12,537 nt of DNA, taken from contig JAIYAJ010000140.1 in NCBI GenBank assembly GCA_027489105.1, positions 1-12,537 of the forward strand, in the 5' to 3' direction. Numbering within the stretch: position 1 is the first letter of the stretch; each line of letters starts with the position of its first letter. Both the position numbers and the translations under genes were made by a program. Below the pieces are notes generated by a model, which had not been told where the DNA came from, searched no databases, and worked only from the letters and a program-made list of their open reading frames with translations. This stretch comes from Zymomonas sp. (GTDB lineage Bacteria; Pseudomonadota; Alphaproteobacteria; Sphingomonadales; Sphingomonadaceae). Shown one piece after another: positions 1 to 5,911 of this stretch.

Positions 1-850
1 AGACGTGCTGCGCTTCCTCGACAACGTGCTGCAGGACTATATCGACCGCGCGCCTGAAGAGATGGCCCGCGCCAAGTACTCCGCCGATCGCGAGCGTTCG
101 GTCGGCCTCGGCGTCATGGGCTTCCACAGCTTCCTCCAAGCGCGCGGCATCCCGTTCGAAGGCGCCATGGCCAAGAGCTGGAACCTCAAGGTGTTCCGCC
201 ACATCGCCGCAGCCGCACAGGAAGCGTCGATGCTGCTGGCCAGCGAGCGGGGCCCGTGCCCCGATGCTGCCGATCAGGGCGTGATGGAGCGCTTCAGCTG
301 CAAGATGGCGATCGCGCCGACCGCGTCGATCTCGATCATCTGCGGCGGCACCTCGGCCTGCATCGAGCCGATCCCGGCGAACATCTACACCCACAAGACG
401 CTGTCGGGCAGCTTCTCGATCAAGAACCCCTATCTGCAGAAGCTGCTTGCCGAGAAATCGAAGGACAGCGACGCGGTGTGGAACACGATCCTCGAAAAGG
501 GCGGTTCGGTCCAGCATCTCGACTTCCTGACCCAGGAAGAGAAGGATGTGTACAAGACCAGCTTCGAGATCGACCAGCGCTGGCTGATCGAGCTCGCGGC
601 CGATCGCACCCCCTATATCGACCAGGCGCAGTCGCTGAACCTGTTCATCCCGGCCGATGTCGAGAAGTGGGACCTGCTGATGCTGCACTTCCGGGCATGG
701 GAGCTCGGCATCAAATCGCTCTATTATCTGCGCTCCAAATCGGTCCAGCGCGCCGGCTTCGCCGGTGGCGTCGAAGCCGACAATACACCCGATCTCAAGC
801 AGATCGAGCTGGAGTCGAAGGATTATGACGAGTGCCTCGCCTGCCAGTGA
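1..850 (+). CDS. nrdA: Ribonucleoside-diphosphate reductase subunit alpha, C-terminal part (5' truncated)
   Basis: This is the C-terminal part of the catalytic subunit of class Ia ribonucleotide reductase, which reduces ribonucleoside diphosphates to deoxyribonucleoside diphosphates in the cytoplasm together with NrdB. The start lies outside the window; the open frame runs from base 2 to the TGA at 848-850 (282 codons). Visible landmarks are an APTASIS-containing loop followed by IEPIPANIYT (substrate-site region of the family), the adjacent tyrosines YY at 722-727 that in the family carry the radical from NrdB to the active site, and a terminal ECLACQ. The two tail cysteines (codons 833-835 and 842-844) form a CxxC, the thiol pair that re-reduces the active site. 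E. coli NrdA has a longer spacing; a CxxC tail resembles that of eukaryotic R1. The small membrane ORF and nrdB follow on the same strand, which fixes the identity firmly. Confidence 0.96.
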   Translation, partial: DVLRFLDNVLQDYIDRAPEEMARAKYSADRERSVGLGVMGFHSFLQARGIPFEGAMAKSWNLKVFRHIAAAAQEASMLLASERGPCPDAADQGVMERFSCKMAIAPTASISIICGGTSACIEPIPANIYTHKTLSGSFSIKNPYLQKLLAEKSKDSDAVWNTILEKGGSVQHLDFLTQEEKDVYKTSFEIDQRWLIELAADRTPYIDQAQSLNLFIPADVEKWDLLMLHFRAWELGIKSLYYLRSKSVQRAGFAGGVEADNTPDLKQIELESKDYDECLACQ

Positions 851-961
851 GGCAGGCGGGCCGGTCTGCCTGACCCGGTCATCGACCGACGGGCAAACGG
901 ACGCGTTTGAGGAGCGTGTGGGGATGGTTGACGCTGCCGGATGGGTGGCTGGGGTCGAATG

Positions 962-1186
962 ATGGCGGAACTGCCCGTGACCCTGATCATCGCCGTGGCA
1001 ACGGTCTTGGTGGGACTGCTTTGCCTCTGGCTGTTCATCGCAGCGCTCGTGCGGCTGTCGAAGGTGAAGAAGGGCAATGGCGCCTTCACCGACACGCCCG
1101 CCGAGCTCAAGAGCTTCGCGATCAGGCAGGGCCTGAGCGCGGTCGTGATGTTCGCGCTCGCCGCGATCATCTTTCTGTTTAGTTGA
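962..1186 (+). CDS. Small two-helix membrane protein encoded between nrdA and nrdB
   Basis: About 74 residues; I do not recognise a family. Two hydrophobic stretches are clear: TLIIAVATVLVGLLCLWLF near the N-terminus and LSAVVMFALAAIIFLF at the C-terminus. They are joined by a basic/polar linker containing RLSKVKKGNGAFTDTPAELK, so a helical hairpin in the inner membrane is likely. The start is uncertain: tandem ATGs at 959 and 962 follow a GGGG at 951-954, whose spacing suits 962 better, and a further in-frame ATG lies at 941. The gap to nrdA is about 110 bases and holds only a weak AGGCAG/CTGCCT inverted repeat just after the nrdA stop. The stop codon lies 14 bases before nrdB, next to the nrdB ribosome binding site, so cotranscription and possibly translational coupling are likely. 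A role in nucleotide reduction is only guilt by association; it could equally be a passenger gene. Confidence 0.75.
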   Translation: MAELPVTLIIAVATVLVGLLCLWLFIAALVRLSKVKKGNGAFTDTPAELKSFAIRQGLSAVVMFALAAIIFLFS

Positions 1187-1192
1187 GAAAGG
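1187..1192 (+). promoter_or_regulatory. Ribosome binding site of nrdB
   Basis: GAAAGG begins immediately after the TGA of the small membrane gene and ends 8 bases before the ATG at 1201. It sets the nrdB start at 1201 rather than at an in-frame TTG at 1183, and places ribosome loading directly behind ribosomes terminating on the upstream gene. Confidence 0.6.
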
Positions 1193-1200
1193 TCCGCCCG

Positions 1201-2253
1201 ATGTCGCTTCTTCAGGCCAGCCGCACCTACAAGCCGTTCGAATATCCCTGGGCCTTCGAATATTGGAAGCGCCAGCAGCAGCTCCACTGGCTTCCCGAGG
1301 AAGTGCCGCTGGGCGAGGACTGCCGCGACTGGGCGCAGAAGCTCACCGATCATGAGCGCAACCTGCTGACCCAGATCTTCCGCTTCTTCACTCAGGCCGA
1401 CGTCGAGGTGCAGGATTGCTATCACGACAAATATGGCCGGGTGTTCAAGCCGACCGAGGTCAAGATGATGCTGACCGCCTTCTCCAATATGGAGACGGTC
1501 CACATCGCGGCCTACAGCCACCTGCTCGACACGATCGGCATGCCCGAGACCGAATATAGTGCCTTCCTCCAATATAAGGAGATGAAGGACAAGCACGACT
1601 ATCTGTCGACCTTCGGCGTCGACAGCGACGAGGATATCGCCCGCACGCTGGCGATGTTCGGCGGCTTCACCGAGGGCCTGCAGCTGTTCGCCAGCTTCGC
1701 GATGCTGATGAACTTCCCGCGCTTCAACAAGATGAAGGGCATGGGGCAGATCGTCACCTGGTCGATCCGTGACGAAACGCTCCACTGCGAGGGCATCGTT
1801 CGTCTGTTCCACGCCTTCGTGAAGGAGCGCGACTGCCTGACCGCGTCGGTCAAGGAAGACATTCTCGACATGTGTCAGAAGACGGTGCGGATCGAAGACG
1901 CGTTCATCGATCTCGTCTTCGAGATGGGCCCGGTCAACGGCATGACGCCGAAGGACATCAAGAAATATGTCCGCTACATCGCCGACTGGCGCCTGGGCCA
2001 GCTGGGCCTGAAGCCGATCTACATGATCGACGACCATCCCCTGCCCTGGCTGGCGCCGATGCTCAACGGCGTCGAGCACGCCAATTTCTTCGAGACGCGC
2101 GCTACCGAATATTCGAAAGCGGCAACCCGGGGTCAGTGGAGCGACGTGTGGGACGCGTTCGACCGCCGGCGCGAGGCGAAGACCAGCACGGCTGCGAACG
2201 AGGACAGCAGCGAAGGCAATTTGTTCGGCCTGGCGGGCGTCGCTGCCGAATAA
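1201..2253 (+). CDS. nrdB: Ribonucleoside-diphosphate reductase subunit beta (class Ia)
   Basis: This 350-residue protein is the small subunit of class I ribonucleotide reductase, which houses a di-iron centre and a stable tyrosyl radical and passes the radical to NrdA. All expected ligands can be placed: D67, E98, H101, E158, E192 and H195, with the radical tyrosine Y105 in the ETVHxxAY motif. Their spacing matches E. coli D84, E115, H118, Y122, E204, E238 and H241 with constant offsets (+17, then +46), so this is a true tyrosyl-radical protein and not a Tyr-lacking variant. It is somewhat shorter than E. coli NrdB, mostly between Y105 and E158. The tail ends in NLFGLAGVAAE; NrdB tails dock into NrdA. 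The start at 1201 follows GAAAGG. It is last in the nrdA-small membrane gene-nrdB operon and is followed by a strong terminator. Confidence 0.97.
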   Translation: MSLLQASRTYKPFEYPWAFEYWKRQQQLHWLPEEVPLGEDCRDWAQKLTDHERNLLTQIFRFFTQADVEVQDCYHDKYGRVFKPTEVKMMLTAFSNMETVHIAAYSHLLDTIGMPETEYSAFLQYKEMKDKHDYLSTFGVDSDEDIARTLAMFGGFTEGLQLFASFAMLMNFPRFNKMKGMGQIVTWSIRDETLHCEGIVRLFHAFVKERDCLTASVKEDILDMCQKTVRIEDAFIDLVFEMGPVNGMTPKDIKKYVRYIADWRLGQLGLKPIYMIDDHPLPWLAPMLNGVEHANFFETRATEYSKAATRGQWSDVWDAFDRRREAKTSTAANEDSSEGNLFGLAGVAAE

Positions 2254-2287
2254 GATGCAGCGACTGCGCCGTCGCCGCTGCGAAGTA

Positions 2288-2324
2288 AAGAGGCCCGTCC
2301 TGCGTCGTGCAGGGCGGGCCTCTT
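2288..2324 (+). terminator. Strong hairpin terminator after nrdB, probably bidirectional
   Basis: Two 16-base arms, AAGAGGCCCGTCCTGC (2288-2303) and GCAGGGCGGGCCTCTT (2309-2324), pair fully with one G.T wobble around a five-base GTCGT loop. The arms start with AA and end in TT, a short U-run on either strand. It lies between the nrdB stop and the 3' end of the oppositely oriented repeat-protein gene, so it can end both transcripts. Confidence 0.85.
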
Positions 2325-2343
2325 CATGTCAGGCTGAGATCGC

Positions 2344-3366
2344 TCAACCGATACGATCGTCCCGATCCTCGCGGTCAGCGCGGATCTGACGGTTGAGCTG
2401 GTCCAGCCGCTGCTGGATCAGCGATTCCTCATTGGCGGTAAAGCGACCGCCCGAAGCGCGCAGGCGATCCTCCTCGCGGCGGATCGAGCTCAGCTGCGTC
2501 CGTGCCGCATCGGCCTCGCGCTTGCTGATCACGCCGCGGTCCCGCTGGCGATCAATCCGCTCCTCGATGCGGGCTGCACGCTCGCGCGTGTCGAAACGGC
2601 GGTCGACGCCATTGTTGCCGGGGCCGCCGGCAGGGCCGCCCAGCGAAACCCAGCGACCGCGTGCGTCATAATAGCCGCGGACATTGCCGCGAACCCAACG
2701 ACCATTGGCGTCGTAATAGCCAGGGGCCGTCGCAGGCTCCCAATAGCCGCCTGCGGTCGAGGACGGGCGACTGCCCGGTACCCACACGCCATTGGCGTCG
2801 TAGCGACCATAGGTTTCGCCTTCGATCCAGCGGCCGCGGCGATCATAATAGCCGGGCATGCTGGCGGCGACCCACTGACCATCGGCGGCATAATAGCCCT
2901 GAACGCCGATCGGGACCCAGCGGCCATCGCGATCCCAATAGCCCGAACTGCGCGCATCGCCGTCGAACGACACCCAGCGGTTGTTGCGGTCATAATAGCC
3001 ATTGGGCGGACCTTCGACCCAGCGATTGTCGCGGTCATAATAGCCGCGCGCATCGCGGTTGCTCAGTCGGTTCGCATGCCAGCGGCCATTCTCGTCATAA
3101 TAGCCATAGGCTTCGGCGCATTTATTGTCGCTCTTCGCCAACTGGTTGCCGGCCACGCCGCCCGCCACGCCGCCGACGATCGTGCCGACCTCCTTGTGGC
3201 GGCCGCCGTCGATCACGCGACCCAGGATCGCACCGATGCCGGCGCCCGCGATGGTGGCGATCGTCCGGCCGCTCTTGTCCTGTTTGCAAACCGTTTCGGC
3301 CTGGGCGACCGACGTCTGCCCGATGGCCAGTGCGGCGACACCCGCCGCGATCATCAACTTGCGCAT
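2344..3366 (-). CDS. Exported glycine-zipper protein with nine GYYDxxGRWV-type repeats and a charged helical tail
   Basis: This is a 340-residue protein of unassigned function. It starts with a Sec-type signal peptide (MRKLMIAAGVAALAIGQ, likely cut after AQA at residue 23). A glycine-zipper two-helix segment follows (about residues 35-78, with AGAGIGAILGR and VGGVAGGVAGN), bracketed by Cys27 and Cys83; such segments are known from the Rick_17kDa_Anti/SlyB-like group of envelope proteins. Residues 88-240 hold nine aromatic repeats of the form GYYDxxGRWV (starting at G88, 108, 123, 142, 157, 172, 187, 216, 231) plus a vestige GYWEPATAP at 207. The core period is 15 residues. A glycine-rich hinge (243-253) leads to a highly charged helical tail (256-338) with RERAARIEERIDRQRDRG. 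An excellent Shine-Dalgarno fixes the start. Location is inferred to be periplasmic or outer-membrane associated. It is convergent with nrdB and divergent from the next gene. Confidence 0.85.
   Translation of the reverse strand: MRKLMIAAGVAALAIGQTSVAQAETVCKQDKSGRTIATIAGAGIGAILGRVIDGGRHKEVGTIVGGVAGGVAGNQLAKSDNKCAEAYGYYDENGRWHANRLSNRDARGYYDRDNRWVEGPPNGYYDRNNRWVSFDGDARSSGYWDRDGRWVPIGVQGYYAADGQWVAASMPGYYDRRGRWIEGETYGRYDANGVWVPGSRPSSTAGGYWEPATAPGYYDANGRWVRGNVRGYYDARGRWVSLGGPAGGPGNNGVDRRFDTRERAARIEERIDRQRDRGVISKREADAARTQLSSIRREEDRLRASGGRFTANEESLIQQRLDQLNRQIRADREDRDDRIG
2647..3105 (-). repeat. Coding repeat array, nine units of about 45 bp
   Basis: On the + strand the array is seen as recurring TCATAATAGCC-like blocks (for example around 2668, 2838, 2990, 3038 and 3096), which encode the GYYD part of each protein repeat on the - strand. 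The GYYD codons are much more alike than the linkers between units. That fits selection on the aromatic motif, recent duplication, or both. Confidence 0.8.
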
Positions 3367-3370
3367 AATT

Positions 3371-3376
3371 TCCTCC
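3371..3376 (-). promoter_or_regulatory. Ribosome binding site of the repeat protein
   Basis: GGAGGA read on the - strand, four bases before the ATG that begins at 3366. It is one of the strongest Shine-Dalgarno sequences in the window and decides the start against the much longer upstream open frame. Confidence 0.8.
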
Positions 3377-3377
3377 G

Positions 3378-3397
3378 GGAACGGGATAGATCGTTCC
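3378..3397. promoter_or_regulatory. Inverted repeat GGAACG-N8-CGTTCC in the leader of the repeat-protein gene
   Basis: Two perfect six-base arms (3378-3383 and 3392-3397) lie directly upstream of the Shine-Dalgarno of the - strand gene. They could be a protein operator or a small RNA hairpin next to the ribosome binding site. The surrounding 183-base divergent region (3367-3549) holds no gene that I can see. Confidence 0.35.
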
Positions 3398-3408
3398 GCT
3401 GCTGACAA

Positions 3409-3433
3409 AGCGCTCCTGCCACCACTTGGTTCC
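3409..3433 (-). promoter_or_regulatory. Possible EcfG-type (general stress response) promoter for the repeat protein
   Basis: Reading the - strand from 3433: GGAAC, 16 bases, CGCT. The EcfG consensus of alphaproteobacteria is GGAAC-N16/17-CGTT, so this has one mismatch. Transcription would begin about 35 bases before the ATG, a sensible leader length. The match is short and could be chance. Confidence 0.3.
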
Positions 3434-3481
3434 CGGACACGAACCGCTGGCGAACGACAGAAGAGTTCAGGATCGGGTCGA

Positions 3482-3510
3482 TTGACGACAAGCGACGCGC
3501 GCGCGAAGAT
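3482..3510 (+). promoter_or_regulatory. Possible sigma-70-like promoter for the 134-residue glycine-zipper gene
   Basis: TTGACG at 3482-3487, a 17-base spacer and GAAGAT at 3505-3510. The -35 is good and the -10 matches only half of TATAAT. The leader to the ATG at 3550 would be about 33 bases. Confidence 0.35.
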
Positions 3511-3549
3511 TGGGTGCGGAGCCATTCGACCAGACCTGAAGGAAAGCCC

Positions 3550-3954
3550 ATGCGTGCCCGTCTGTTGGCGTCGATGACCATCCTCGCCTGCCTCTGCGCT
3601 CCCGCCGCCGCAATCGAGATCGCCCCGGCTGCGGAAAAGCCGCTGACCAATCTGCCCGACGATTGGCTCGACAAGGATCTGGACGGCCAGAAAGCCGAAC
3701 CCGGCCCAGCTGCGGCCACTGAGGCAAAAGCCGAAATCGCCGAAGCATCGGGATCGAGCGCCGGCGCAGCGACGGCCCCGGACTGCAAGAAACCGAGCGG
3801 CACGACGGGACTGATTCTGGGCGCCGTCGCGGGTGGCCTGCTCGGCAATGTCATCGATGGCGGCGATCGGCGCACGCTCGGCACGCTGATAGGAGCCGGA
3901 GGTGGTGCCTTGCTGGGCCGTGAGGTCGAGCAACGTTCCGCCAGATGCCCCTGA
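3550..3954 (+). CDS. Exported glycine-zipper protein, 134 residues
   Basis: A small envelope protein of unknown function. The ATG at 3550 is chosen because AAGGAAAG lies just before it and a signal peptide begins there (MRARLLASMTILACLCAPAAA, likely cut after residue 21); the frame stays open upstream to a GTG at 3514. Cys14 in TILAC could alternatively be a weak lipobox, which would make it a lipoprotein like the Rickettsia 17-kDa antigen. Residues 22-78 are Ala/Pro/acid-rich and probably unstructured. Residues 84-125 are a glycine-zipper pair (LILGAVAGGLLGN and LGTLIGAGGGALLGR) separated by a short charged turn and bracketed by Cys79 and Cys133. The zipper is closely similar to that of the next gene, so the two look like paralogues. 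It is divergent from the repeat protein and 113 bases from the next gene. Confidence 0.85.
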   Translation: MRARLLASMTILACLCAPAAAIEIAPAAEKPLTNLPDDWLDKDLDGQKAEPGPAAATEAKAEIAEASGSSAGAATAPDCKKPSGTTGLILGAVAGGLLGNVIDGGDRRTLGTLIGAGGGALLGREVEQRSARCP

Positions 3955-4010
3955 ACGGGAGGCCCCTCTTCCCTGTCGCGGCGATGAACGCGATGTAGTT
4001 TTCGGTTCAC

Positions 4011-4035
4011 GCAACCAGGCTCGTTACGGGCCGTT
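4011..4035 (+). promoter_or_regulatory. Possible EcfG-type promoter for the 155-residue glycine-zipper gene
   Basis: GCAAC (4011-4015), 16 bases, CGTT (4032-4035): one mismatch from GGAAC-N16-CGTT. The inferred leader to the ATG at 4068 is about 25 bases. Weak on its own, but it mirrors the one-mismatch element upstream of the repeat protein. Confidence 0.3.
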
Positions 4036-4067
4036 ATGCATCCGACTCCCCAACATGGAGACGGATA

Positions 4068-4535
4068 ATGCGTAAGTTCATTCTCGCGGCCGCGCTGACG
4101 GCCATGATCGCCCCGACCGCCGCCATGGCGGATCCGCCGCATCGTGGGTACGACCGCGATGATCGCGGCCGCCACGAACGGGATGATCGCGGTCGTCATG
4201 ACCGCGACTGGCGCGAGGGCCGTCGTTACGACTGGAACCGTCCCGATCCGCGCTATGGCAATCGCTATGACGCGGCCCGCTATTATCGCGACGGACGCGA
4301 CTATCGCGAGCGTCGTCTGACCCGCAACGACCGCATCTATCGCGGCAATGACGGGCGCTATTATTGCCGCCGCTCGGACGGCACGACCGGTCTGATCATC
4401 GGCGGCGTCGCTGGCGGCCTGCTGGGCAACGCGCTCGATAATGGCCGTTCGTCGACCCTCGGCACCCTCATCGGCGCAGGTGCAGGCGCGCTGCTCGGCC
4501 GCTCGGTGGAGCGCGGCAATGTGAAGTGCCGCTGA
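4068..4535 (+). CDS. Exported glycine-zipper protein with Arg/Asp-rich N-terminal region, 155 residues
   Basis: It has a signal peptide (MRKFILAAALTAMIAPTAAMA, likely cut after residue 21). An unusually charged stretch follows (about 26-90), dominated by Arg, Asp, Tyr and His, with a tandem DDRGRHER / DDRGRHDR unit (34-50). A YRGNDGRYYC turn then leads into a glycine-zipper pair (107-145: LIIGGVAGGLLGN and LGTLIGAGAGALLGR) bracketed by Cys100 and Cys154. A GGAG lies eight bases before the ATG. The zipper is nearly the same as in the preceding gene. The family relation is to the Rick_17kDa_Anti/glycine-zipper 2TM group, whose members associate with the outer membrane; the function here is unknown. 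The high Arg/Asp content could mean a disordered, polyelectrolyte-binding tail, but that is inference. Confidence 0.85.
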   Translation: MRKFILAAALTAMIAPTAAMADPPHRGYDRDDRGRHERDDRGRHDRDWREGRRYDWNRPDPRYGNRYDAARYYRDGRDYRERRLTRNDRIYRGNDGRYYCRRSDGTTGLIIGGVAGGLLGNALDNGRSSTLGTLIGAGAGALLGRSVERGNVKCR

Positions 4536-4591
4536 TCCCGTTAACCCCTGTTTAGTAGCTGTTGCGTAGGGTTGCTTAGCGCTTGACCAAG

Positions 4592-4625
4592 CCCCTCTCG
4601 CGCGCCAATCGGGCCGCGAGAGGGG
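4592..4625 (+). promoter_or_regulatory. Hairpin covering the ribosome binding site of the MFS transporter
   Basis: Arms CCCCTCTCGCG (4592-4602) and CGCGAGAGGGG (4615-4625) pair perfectly over 11 bases, with a further GCC/GGC pairing possible inside. The 3' arm contains the purine run GAGAGGGG that, with GAAG after it, is the only plausible Shine-Dalgarno for the ATG at 4632. No U-run follows, so a simple terminator is less likely than a start-site structure. If transcription started from the TTGACC at 4583-4588, the transcript would begin inside or after the hairpin, so an upstream promoter is required for it to act. Confidence 0.55.
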
Positions 4626-4631
4626 AAGTCC

Positions 4632-5911
4632 ATGCTCGATCCCGCCTATAAGCCGTCCGCCCGCCGCATATTGTTCGCGAGCCTCGTCGGCACGTCGGTC
4701 GAGTTCTACGACTTCTACATCTATGCGACCGCCGCCTCGCTGGTGTTCGGTCCGCTCTTCTTCCCGGCGGAATCCCCGTCGGCCCAGCTTCTTTCGGCCT
4801 ATGCCAGCCTCGGCCTCGCCTTCCTCGCTCGCCCGCTCGGCGCGTGGCTGTTCGGCCATTATGGTGACCGGATCGGTCGCAAGTCGACGCTCGTGGCCTC
4901 GCTGCTGCTGATGGGCGGTTCGACCACGCTGATCGCCTTTCTTCCCACCTATCAGATGATCGGGTGGGTCGCCCCCTTCCTGCTCTGCATCCTGCGCTTC
5001 GGGCAGGGGATCGGCCTGGGCGGCGAATGGGGCGGTGCGGCGTTGCTCGCAGTAGAAAATGCGCCGCCGCACATGCGCGGACGCTATGGCATGTTCCCCC
5101 AGCTCGGCGCACCCGTAGGCTTCATTGCCGCGAATGGCCTTTTCCTGATCCTCGGCCTGCTACTGACCCAGGACCAGTTCATGGACTGGGGCTGGCGCCT
5201 GCCCTTCCTCGGATCGGCGGTGCTCGTGCTCATGGGCCTCTGGGTGCGCCTCAAGCTCACCGAGACTCCCGCTTTCCGTCAGGCGATGGAACAGGCCGAA
5301 CCGCCCAAGGTGCCGATCGCCGAACTGTTTCGCGACCATCTCAGCCCGACCTTCGCCGGCACCTTCGCCGCCGTCGCCTGCTTCGCAACCTATTATCTCG
5401 CGACCGCCTTCGCCCTCGGTTATGCGACCAAGACACTGGGCGTGCCGAAGGAAACTTTCCTGTCGATCCAGATCGGCGCGATCCTGTTCATGGCGCTGGG
5501 CATCGCGCTGGCGGGCTGGTGGTCGGATCTGCGCACACCGCGCTTTGTCCTGATCGCGGGCTGCTTCGGCACGATCGCCACAGGCCTGCTGCTCGGCCCG
5601 ATGTTCACCGGCGGCGCGCTCACCCTGATCGCTGGCTGGCCCTGTCGCTGTTCATGATGGGCTTCGTCTATGGCCCGCTGGGCGCGTTCCTGCCGTCGCT
5701 CTTCCCGCCACGCGTCCGCTACACCGGGGCGTCGATGACGTTCAACATCGCCGGCATCCTCGGCGCGGCACCGGTTCCGCTCGTCGCGCAGTGGCTGGCC
5801 GACCGGGGCGGGCTCGCCTTCGTCGGCTATTATCTGGCGCTGTCGGCAGCGGTCAGCCTGATCGCATTGTGGTGGTCGCGCCACCATGACAAGCGCGCTA
5901 TGATCGCCTGA
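4632..5911 (+). pseudogene. MFS transporter, MHS (metabolite:H+ symporter) type, with apparent one-base frameshift
   Basis: A proton-coupled solute permease of the ShiA/KgtP/ProP-like group in the inner membrane; the substrate cannot be read from sequence. Family marks: EFYDFYIY (24-31) in helix 1, the loop 2-3 motif GHYGDRIGRK (75-84), and RFGQGIGLGGEWGGA (122-136). The frame from 4632 ends early in a TGA at 5655-5657 after 341 residues. The -1 frame continues without a break as WLALSLFMMGFVYGPLGAF, PPRVRYTGASMTFN and so on to the TGA at 5909-5911. Joined, they give about 426 residues, the usual family length. The join lies near 5633-5640 (GCTGGCTGGC); restoring one base would read LIAWLALSLF, typical of the family. 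This is either a sequencing error or a real recent lesion; I see no slippery heptamer for programmed shifting. The restored stop overlaps the next start. Confidence 0.8.

Noticed and set aside
850..871. AGGCAG/CTGCCT inverted repeat after nrdA as a terminator
   Set aside because: The stem is only six bases with a ten-base loop and no T-run, and the downstream genes look cotranscribed.
823..2079. Long - strand open frame opposite nrdB
   Set aside because: It is antisense to a gene with all iron ligands in place, and no start signal or domain is visible.
3367..5072. Long - strand open frame over the glycine-zipper genes and the transporter start
   Set aside because: The + strand genes have signal peptides, family motifs and ribosome binding sites; the antisense translation shows none.
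5630..5657. Programmed -1 ribosomal frameshifting in the transporter
   Set aside because: No X-XXY-YYZ slippery heptamer is present at the join, and the protein family does not use frameshifting, so a base error or mutation is simpler.
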